Source: Atrina japonica (Eukaryota; Mollusca; Bivalvia; Pterioida; Pinnidae). From it: a DNA stretch of 64,000 bases. Of the stretch, positions 27,569 to 39,100 are shown piece by piece (the stretch's first letter is position 1; each line of letters opens with the position of its first letter). The position numbers and the translations under genes were made by a program. The stretch is taken from positions 1 to 64,000 of the forward strand of contig BROG01000080.1 of assembly GCA_030159075.1 (NCBI GenBank), given 5' to 3'. The notes beneath the pieces are model-generated. The model did not search any database, was not told where the DNA came from, and saw only the letters and a program-made list of their open reading frames with translations.

Positions 27569-28022
27569 CAATGTATGTATATCACTATCAGCGCGTCTGC
27601 ATTTTCATGCATGAATGTGGAATTATCCAAAACTCACGCTATAACTTTATATTGCTTTATAACTGTCTAAAGTATACGGGTTACGTTAATTATCTGTCAG
27701 AGAGAGAGAGAGAGTATATATTTTATTTTCTTGTTTTATTTTCTAATTTATCAATGTTATTAATAAGTATTTAAATACACGCTTGTTTAAATATTGATAC
27801 TGTTGTGAAACACTGTCATATATTGACTTTGACATACAGCTAAGTTTGGAAGATCGGGAATTGTTCATTTACAAATGTTGAACATTCTAAGTGTAATGCT
27901 TAATTCACTATTGACTCTATTACACAGTGAACATATATTAAACATAATACCAATGTAAATGATGATGTGTTATCTCACTAGGGAAATTTTTCCGACACTG
28001 AATAATGTTTTCCGATATATAT

Positions 28023-28115
<93 letters not shown>

Positions 28116-30031
28116 ACTGAAAGTATTGAAAGCCGGGCTTATAAATGAGTAAGCAGTTTATTGAGGCATTTGGATTAAGAAGGTAAATTCTTGTACATAA
28201 ACCATCCTTTCTCATCCGCTGAACCATGTTTTTAAAAACAAAATTGGTATATTTCTGTGAATTTAAGGTAGTCAATGTTATTCTATTTCTAATTTTTCGG
28301 GACACCTTGTTCACCTCTGGAAATGAACACTTACCCGCGAAAAGCAAACTGCACATTCGACTTTTTTCTGAACTCGGTGTCCATGCCGTAATGACTGCAT
28401 AAATAGCGGTTTGAGAAATTCCCTGTAAATAAAATGTAATAGACCATTTTACGAGTTACTCCGTTCCGCTACGGTTCGTCATAATAGTATGCAGTTTCAA
28501 AGGGAAAAGTAGGGCAGCATCACTTCCGGTGAAGCAGTTTATCGTATATACGACAGGGGATACGGTTATTATGCAGCAATATGCGCCAGATTTTAAAGGA
28601 AACCTACAGAAAAGTGATGTCACTTTTAACCTTTATAAAACAGAACATTTATCTAAACTCTATATGATGAAGTGAAACATTGAATAATGGAACGTCATTG
28701 ATTTAAATATTATGAAATCGGAAGTGACGTAGCCCGACTGTTAGTGAAGTGTGAAGTCACGTGGTCTGAATACAAACTATTCCGACAAAACTGCAGGGAA
28801 TGAAAAAACTCGAAAATAGTCTATTTGTTAAATATTTTACTGATGCATTTCCAAGGTTTGTTTGATACAATGTATTATGAGAACTATACATACTATTGGA
28901 AAGAATATAATGTACGTTACAGAATGTCAAAATAATTTACCATAAGAATTACATCACTATAAAAGTAAATTCGGCAAGTACTGGCAATATAAACAGGAAA
29001 AAACTCAAAAGAATCCGAACGGTGAAATTGATGATTACAATAGAAATATGTTTATAACAGAACCATGAGAAGACTTAAAGATGTACAAACATTTGGCCAT
29101 GATGGCCCCTACAGGGAGGCCAATGTTTCCTAATACCCTTTGATTCGCAAACATAAGGCGGCTTCCTATTGGAATAGTTCCTGTCTGTTTGGTCAAATAT
29201 GACCAATGTTTTCTAGAGAAAAATTAGAAATAAAGTTAAGAATGAGAAGAAAATGTCTTTAAATCGGCGAATAAACGGCGAATAACGCCACGACCTTGAA
29301 CCTTTCTCACAATGATCCTTGGATAATTCTTGCAATTTTCTCATATATATTTTGTATACAAAATCAGATTTGAGTTGATAAGTCATTTGTTTAAAACTGT
29401 ACCCTATGCCATTTGAAGCGCTCACTCGTGGGGTCGTTTACAAACAGGTCTTGTTTTCATTTGTAAACGATATAGATATTGACTTCACAATCACGCGACT
29501 TCACATTGGGATCTTGTTTACCACGTTTCTTTAGAAGAAGATTTAAATGTCTTAAAGTAATGAAAACTGATATTTTATTTGGGTGTCTGTTACCCGCGAA
29601 ACATTTTACAAATTTAAATGACCTTTAGATAATCCCTAACAACTTTGTCATATATATTTGTATACAAAATGCCATTTTCCTTTGAGAAGAAGTCGAAAAT
29701 GTAAATAAAAAAGCCGATGGTGGACGATGGACCAGGTACAATGACAGTCAAAAGACGATAGGCTTATGCTATGGTGGTATTATATTATAGGCCTAAAATA
29801 AAAAAAAAAACATCAATACTTGCATATTAAAACGAAACTTACTTCAATACATCCTTGGGTAAATCTCATGAAAAACAGCAGAATGTAGTTGACCGAAATT
29901 ACCGTTGGAATAAAAAGTAACATAACACTGCTAATCAGCATGGTAATACCACAGACCCTAAAACAAAAATATATCGTTTTATCATTAAAAACTCAGATAC
30001 CAAAGTATGCATCGAAAAAAGGGTTCAAGGG

Positions 30032-30130
<99 letters not shown>

Positions 30131-33100
30131 GTGACATTTGGCAGAAACAGAGATAAAAAATCCGCAGATTGGATCAGGTGACATGGAGGGGTAAGCATTT
30201 TCTGTCGACACGTCACACCCGATGATAGTTCAATGTCATATTCAATCGATATGAATGAGGAAAAAATCATCGGCATAAAGACAGTTATAAAAATACAATT
30301 CCGTACAAAATATTTGTGTAGTCTAGATCTTTAATATCTTAAAGCAGATGAATTCGAAAACAGAAAATAATTCATACATTCACAACTCCTTCTCAGTGTG
30401 AAATTAAAAACATTTCAAAAAAGATGTTTTGTTTTGTTGTTACTTGTATTTCCTTCACAACCCGCAGATATTTACTCTTTATTAACACGTTTATAGATTA
30501 GACCTGAAGTGTCACAAAGTTTGACCATTGCTATTGTTGTTGTTGTTTAACGCCCCACTCAAGAATCTTTCACTTTAATGAAGACGTCACCAAATGCCGG
30601 TGAAGGGCCTCAAAAATTTGGCCTACTGTGACACGGGACCTCGGGTTTTACTGTCTCATCCGAAGGAAGTTGACCAATATCATGAACGTTTTATGAATAT
30701 GTCGGGCTAATAGCGGATCCTTGCGAAGACAACATGACACGTTACACAAAATTGGATAAAAATCGTAATCTACAATCAGGATATACACATTTCAGATATA
30801 CTTTCATTTTTTGTGCAAAATACTATATAGCAAATAAACATAAAAGTATGTAACACCTACACATTGCATTTATTACTTGCATGTGTAATCATACAGTTAC
30901 AACACAAGAGTTCAATACGCCTATGCAATATGGAATGTCGTATTGCACTGTAGATGGATACGGAAATTTCTCTGGAGCTACTTTTCTTAATGGGATTAGT
31001 GTCATCCAAAATATTATCTGATGGAGTCGTTAAAAGCAGAATAGATTTTAAATTTGTGTATACGTATAGATAAAAGAGAGTGTAATAAATAAAAATCCAC
31101 AAATTTTTTTCTATCCGTATTATTACTCCGCGCTTGATCGTTGTAGCGGATGGATTCTCGTTCAATTCATCCGCTAAAACGATCTCGTGCAATCTAATGA
31201 TAAGGATAGAAACATATTTGTAGTTTTATATATATTGGAACATTATACAGTTCTCCCACAATATGCCCCCGTGATAACGTCAAACCCGCATAACGCTACT
31301 ATTGTTTTGAATAACAAATTTCCTTCCATATAATTCCCCCGTTATAATGCCAAATCGCGCATACCGCAATCCGCCACTGATTCTCTGGTACAAATGGTCA
31401 TTTACATTTATGCATGCTAAATCCCTCCACCGTATCGCCAGAAAAAACAAAACTGGTGTAAGAAAAACTGTTAGCCGGCGTTCGCTTCTTTACTACATGT
31501 TACGACCGCGAACGGAGATAACTCGAACATGCTGAGAATTGGAAAAAAATTGTCACGTCGTGTGTTTATACAGCAATTATCACACCTCACGAAATAATTA
31601 TGAGTAGATGGGAGATATAAACTTAAAGCCTTTGTATTACCGGACTATCGAAGATTTATTTTAAACAAAAATACTTTAATTTTTGTATAAGACAGCAACT
31701 GTGATTGGTCGTTGTATTTATTTTATTTCTCGATAAAGTGGGTCGGTTCCTTAGACACGCCCACTTCTGGAATTGCTCCCCAATGTCATGAGAAGAATGT
31801 CACACAAAATCAAATTGGTGAAGCTCCAATTTGTGGGCTGGACTTCTGTCTAACTCTTCATATGCCAACTGTATCTTCCATTTAATTCTAAATAGATTAA
31901 TAAACAGCCTTCGTTAAATTGTGTGTCGTCTCCTCTTATTTAGTATAGCTGACTAACATATTCTTCCACTTTCATTGTTATGTTCAGTTGACGTTTATAA
32001 TTGAAAATTAACATGTGAAACCAATTTATTCTTGTCCTGAATTAAATTATAAGGATTAACTTTAACAATTTTGCAATGTATTGAGAAATAATATGGTTTG
32101 AGGAGGTGCAGACTTTTTTATAATCCGCTAAAGCGAATCCATGAAACTAATAATTAACATTATTGTGAAACAGATCCAGATTTTCCCGGCCATCGAACAT
32201 GTTTATTCTCTGAACGGTTTAATTTTGGCCATTTTAATAGGGTGGCCATAATGTCCAAACTTAAACAATGGCCAACATATTCCAATTTACGGCAGCGAGT
32301 TGTACACAGGATATAATGTACAACAGGGATTAAAGACATAAAAACGACCACAACTCAGAAATAGTACACTCTATTTTGCCAAACTCGTTATAACCCCCAC
32401 CCCAAAAAGGCGGTATATTGGGGGAGAACTGTACATATTTATTTCATGCGTAATATTGCTATAACCTCACAGAAGAAAACAAAGTTGAAGTGAGTATTAT
32501 AAGAATATAATTATGCATTTACATTTTTGAAGAAAATCGTGTACTCAGATAGCCACCCAGTAGCTGAGTAGAAAATGAACCTGCGTAAAATCCAGTATAC
32601 AGATACTGTGTTGATGACGCTGTCCAATCCGCTGGTAAGTCGATGGAATTGTTTACATTACAATAAAACTGAAATAAGATACATTTTTTAGTACATAAAC
32701 CTTGTTTAAATTGCGACCCCAAAACCACATTTATGAGTTAAACTTAGTTTTATTCGTGCAGCTCACATTAACTGAAGTGAAACCAGGATTTATTTAGACA
32801 AAAAAAACCTAGGTTTAAGCGAGACAAACTAGGTTTAACTCATATATGTGATTTTGAGGTGCCATATTTATGATGTACTTAGTAAAAATGAAGATGTAGC
32901 AATGCATAATCGAAACTCCAAGTCCATTAAAATACGACAAATTAGATATATGGTCTTAATATGAAGAACAATTGCGAATCCCAAACGGAATAGGACCAGG
33001 TGCCCGGAAGGAGTCAGTGACCCCTGCCATATTATTAACAATACCAAAGTTAGTGTTACAAAGGAAGCCAAAAAGAAATGCTCCAATCGTTTGTTTCTAT

Positions 33101-36100
33101 CAATGAGACTTCATCAATTGAAGTAATATTTGGAATGGATAAGCTAAGATAGTACTTACCATGTCCTTCTCCTTTTGTGTATGGACATACACCCCAACCC
33201 AGGTCCAGAAAACGTTCTTACTATTTTTCATTTAAACATACACAGTTTAAGAAATAAAATATCTTACCTCTCTGATATCGCGTCAGAATTTGACATGCGC
33301 TGTATTTGGATGAAAGTGTAAATAATACAGATCTCTATATTGACGGTTTTATCCCGATCCTATTCGAATAGACAGATCGGCCCACGGCGGAGGAATTGTA
33401 ATATATATATATCCAATAAATTATACGTCCAGCGCGAATATAATTTTGAAATAGATAACACTGAAATGGCCTGATTAAAAGTATTGTTTCCGCATTATTC
33501 TTTTCTTCCATACTGCGTGTATAAACCACCAAACCCCGGAGGCAACTTCCGGGACATTTTCTCCCTATCTATAGAAAATGCTTGTGCTAAAAACCCACAA
33601 CATAATTATCACTGGTTACCTAAACAACGATCTTCTAACTGGACGGAGTTCTGCACTCCATGGCTTAACTCAGAATTACGACTAGCAATTAGAGAGATTA
33701 AGGAAAAAGCCAAACAAGGGTCACGGCTAGTTAGCGAAAATTATAGGCATCAAAGAAACCACGTTAACAATTTAAAAATAAAGCTGCAAAACAGAAATTC
33801 TATATAGTGGTACATAGTTTAACTGATCAACTTTTATAATGGTAACCAAAGGGGATTTTGGAGATAAGTGCGCTTACTTATTAAAGATAAGTTTAGCATT
33901 GTTCCTGTCCAACCTCTAAAATACCCTATTACAAATGACATCGCTGTCGAAGACAAACAAAAAGCAAATATTTTAAATATATTTTTCCAGTATTTCCTCT
34001 ATATATGTTGACTTGTTTTATACTTCCTCGTTTGAACCCAGGACAAATATTGTCATTGACAGTATTTGAGTTATTAGAGACGAAATATTAAAGGGACTAT
34101 GTATTCTATTAGTAAACACCTTCATCTCTTAATCAATAACTGTCTTGAAAACTCTGTGTTTCCAGTGGATTGGAAAACAACGTGTATCATGCCGGTTTTT
34201 TAAAAAAGTGACAAACACCTGCCCTCGAATTATCGACTGATAGCCCTATTAAGTACAATTGATAAACTATTCGAAAGAATCATCCACAGACATATTCATA
34301 ACTTCATGTTAGAAAATGATTTAATTCATAAACTTCAATCGGGATTCCTTCCAAACAATTTCAACAGGGTATCAGTTGATAGAAATCTACCACACAGTAT
34401 GTGTTAGTATGGAAGAAAATAAGAAAACATGCATGGTTTTCTGTGATATATCAAAGGCCTTCGATACAGTATGGAACAGGGGATTAATTATCAATCTGAG
34501 GGGTCATGGGATGGGAGGGGTCTTCGTGCTTTTATCGAAAATTATTTGAGTATTAGGAAACAGGCCGTTTTCATTAATAACGTGACCTCAGACAACAGTT
34601 TTTATCAATGCTGGGGTTCGCTAAGGTTTTGTCCTTGGACTATTTCTATTTTTATTATACGTAAATGATAGAGCAGATAATCAATTCAATGTTTCACGTC
34701 TATTTGCCGACGACACTTCAATTTCAGCCAATTCCCATAATGTACAGGAAATAAAGTTAACACTTGATAACGATCTGAAAACATTACGGGATTGGTTTCT
34801 CAAATAGAAAGTTAAATTTAATCCATCTAAAACCGAAGTTCTTCTCATAGGCAATTGAGCTCGAGTTCGTCAATACCTTTATTAAGTCAACTTTCTCACA
34901 TAAACAACTCGGTATTACTTTCTCCTCGAATGCCAAATGGACGATTCAAATCGATAATATATGTAAATCTGCCTTAAATGAAATAAATGTACTAAGAAAA
35001 TTAAAATATATTTTAAGTAGGAAAGCTCTAAACAAGATCTACAATACATTTATTCTTCCTATACTTGAATATGCATGGTAGAGGTTTGGGATGGCTGTTC
35101 AAAAGCAGACGAAGAGACACTAGAAAAAGTTCAATTAACAGCAGCTAGAATCATTACAGGATTGCCTCTACTTGCAAGCAGAGAATCGTTATACTTTGAA
35201 ACTGGGTGGGAATCATTAAAAGGAAGGAGATATAGGCGTAAATTAGCTTTATTTCATAGAATATATAACAAAAATGTTCCTCAATTTCTTATGGATATTA
35301 CATAACCTCTTGCTAGTACCAATACATATAACCTAAGAACTAATCCCGACTTTACATTACCTAACTATAGAATACAAAGTACTTTAAATTCATTTATCCC
35401 CTCTTCAATAAGGCTTTGGAACTCATTAGAACCAGGGCTTCGTCATGGATATACTCTTAATCAATTTAAATATGTCTTACGTAACAGGAGCGTCACTTAT
35501 AAAGTACCGCACCACTTCTGTGTAGGCTATTGTAAATGGAATATAATTTTAAATAGATTACGTAATATGTGAAGCAGTTTAAAATATGACCTTTACAGAG
35601 TAAATTTGGAGCCGGCCTGGCTCAGTCGGTAGCGCGCTCGACTCTGGACCGTGAGTTCGAGTCCCGCCGGCGGCAGTTTGGTTTCCTGTCTTTTGGATGA
35701 GACAGTAAAAGCTGGAGGTCCCGTGTCACAGTAGGTGTCGGCACGTTAAAGAACCCTCACTGCTCAATGGCCGTACGTGCCGAGCATACGCCAAATTTGA
35801 AGCCCTTCACCGGCATTTGGTGACGTCTCCATATAAAAATCTCAGATACCAAAGTATAAATCAATAGAATGTCCAGGACATAGATACAAATCCGGTAAAA
35901 ATGGACAAACACGGACCTCTGGAAACCAAGAGGTGGGATCAGGTGCCATGGAGGAGTAAGCATCCCCTGTCGACCGGTCACAACCGCCGTGAGTCCACAG
36001 TCAAGTCCAATGAAACACGTGAGGAGTGTATCCTCGTCACAATTGGTACAGACGTCTCAACAACCGCCAACGAAAAGGCAACTCAACATTTCACTTAGTG

Positions 36101-39100
36101 AAACAGAGTAGTCGCAAACAAGGCTATTATACCGACCTTAAAATTTGCGGAACGTTGACATTAACGCGGTTTTCGATATCCCTGTGTCAATAATTTGTCA
36201 GTGAGTAGTTTACCTCTGTATATGAATCTTCATATGTTGTGCACGCCCTGGCATATCGGATCATTTGTGAAATATAAACTCCATATGCAGGTGACTGAGG
36301 GATATTACTACTTAAATGTGGAAAATTTACGATGGGAAAGCCGAAATCGTCGCGTTTATCGTATAGCTTAGTTGCTAATTTCCCGTCTGTGTTTATATTA
36401 AGTAAAATGTCTAAGTATGAAGCGTGTGTACTTGATTCTGTTGGATTTTCCATATGAGTGAAATATTCTTGAGTGGGACGTTAAACAACAATAAACAAAC
36501 AAACAAACAGAGTGAATTTAACTAATTATCCATCCTGTCCGTGTGGGTATACATAAACCCAGTACCTTGTATTTCGGTACCAGTTGATTATTTTATAATC
36601 AAGTAATTTTTGAAAGGATAACACTGGTTCAATTCATCAAAAGCTAGATATTCGTATGACACATCAAAATCACATTTATGAGTTAAACCTAGTTTTTCTC
36701 CAGTTAAACCTAGTTTTTCTCAGTAACCCACATTAACTGAAGAACTCTAACTGAGAAAAACTAGGTTTAATTGGGTCAAAGTTGCAAAAATCAGTTATTA
36801 GTAAAAAAGTATTAATATGATTTTGGGCGCAGTTAATCCTTGTTTTTCTCAGTTAAACCTATTTGTTTTTGTCAATTTAATTCGGGTTACGAGAAAAGCT
36901 GCATATGGAGTTTATATTTCACAAATGATCCGATATGCCAGCGCGTGTTCAGTATTCAACATATGAACATTTCATATAAAGATGTAAACTACTTACTGAC
37001 AAATTATTGACACAGGGATATCGAAAAACGTGTTTGATGTCAACGCAAATTTTACGGTCGATGTAATAGTCTTGTTTGCGATTACTCTGTTTCACTGGGT
37101 GAAATCTTCAGTTGCCTTTTAGTTGGCGGTTGTTGAGACGTCTGTACCAATTGTGACGATGATTCGTTCCTCATGTATTTCATTTGGACTTGATTGTGGA
37201 CTCAGGTGGGTGTGACCGGTCTACAAGGAATGCTTACTCCTCCATGGCACATGATCCCACCTCTTGGTTTTCAGAAGTCCGTGTTTGTCTATTTTTGCCG
37301 AATTTGTATCTGTGTCCTGGATATCCTAAAGATTTATACTTTGGTATCTGAGATGTTTTATACTGATTGGAGAAAACTGGAGAAAAACTAGGGTTAAATC
37401 GTAACCCATATTAAGTGGAGAAAAACTAGGATTAACAGAGAAAAATTGGATTTAACTGAGAAAAACAAGGTTATCTAAAGAAAAACTGGGATTAACTCAT
37501 TATTGTGATTTCGGCGTGCTTTATCAGTTAAACTTAGTTTTTCTCCATTTAACATAGTTTTTCTCCATTTAACATAGTTTTTCTCCAGATAAACTTAGTT
37601 TTTCTCCAGATAAACTTAGTTTTTCTGAGTAAACCACATTAACGGGGGAAAACTTGGTTAAACTGAGAAAACTAAGTTTAACTGCGCCAAAATCACAAAA
37701 ATATGTTAAACCTAGTTTTTCTCGGGAAAGACCTAGTTTAACTGAGAAAAAACTAGGTTTTGCTGCACCAAAATCATATAATTTAGTGTTTAGCAGTTAA
37801 ACTAATATTAACTAACATTAACAGGAGAAAAACTAGGTTTGACTGAGAAAATCTATGTTAAACTTATTGATTTGATTTCGGTGTGTCATATCTTCTTATT
37901 TTTACAGTGGTTTCTCTTAGACGGATTAAGGAATACATTTCCGTTATTTTTTTTGTATTTTACACGAAAGTAATAGATCGAATGGATAGCACTGTTTAAA
38001 TTCTAATCTCGAAAGCTACGATTTTCAATCGCTAGGTATTTTCCACTGCTAGTTTAGCCTTGGTTGTCCAAGTGGGTATACATAAACCCGGTACCTGGTA
38101 TTTCGGTACCAGTTGATTATTTGATACTTAAGTAATATTTCGAATTTTAAACTCCTCAAAACATAAGATAGTGTTTTAGTTGTTACCCGCTTAGACGGAT
38201 TAAGGGATACAAATAGGTATCAGTTTGGTCTTATATGATACCTCTATTTCCAATTCGAGTTCAACTGATGAAGTCTTATTGACAGAAACGATCGTCATGA
38301 GCCTTTGCTTTGACTTTTTCGTTTTGTTTTGTACAACTATGACTAGGTTTTATGTTTATAATATTTTTGTGTATAATTATGTAGACGTCACCAACTATAG
38401 ACATATTAACCTCATTTACAGACTTTTTAAACTTAGTTTTTCTGAGTAACCCACATTAACGGGGGAAATTCAATGTTTCTGAATTGTTCTTTTCGTTGTT
38501 TCTTTGAATGATATTATTGTAGACACTACTCGTCCTCTTTAATTCATATGAAGACAACGAGTTTTTGATAGTGGGTGAGAGACCGCCGTCTTACCGGAAA
38601 TAAACTGGCAGACTTTCTCATAAAATCAGCTTCTATTCCACCGGAGTGCTAACCCGCTAAATCCAAGTTTACAGAGGAATATTAAAGTAACGTCCTTTCA
38701 GACACCATATTCTTATGTGTCTTCCATCAAAATTATGCAGAATCTATACCAGTACATTTTTGTTATAAAAATTAATTAGGATTTCACGTTTCAGAAAAAA
38801 TAACCTCAGTATAGATTTAAGCACAATCTGACGAAGCCTTATGTACAATGGTCATCTTCACACGGAATAATTTTTTTCACCACTTTGTCACCTCCCGGGC
38901 TCCGTAGATAATAAATACAGCTGTGAAAAAATATTTTACCAATGAATTATGAAATTAGATTTTTCTAGTAAAACACTCCAGTTAAACAATACATTTATCT
39001 AACATTACTGACTGGCAATTGGGGATGTTTTAGTTGAAAAAAATAACGAAATATTAATGAATACATATGTACTAGAAACAATAAAACAATAGTAAGTGAC

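Noticed and set aside
33484..33807. 107-codon frame as a separate host gene
   Set aside because: Its residues are the end of a LINE endonuclease and the start of the linker; part of the relic at 33163-35590.
35608..35685. Possible tRNA gene
   Set aside because: Continues into a SINE body with (AAAC)n tail and has target duplications; a SINE head explains it.
36187..36453. Stand-alone small gene
   Set aside because: It is the RT end of a nested Penelope-like fragment bounded by a 7-bp target duplication.
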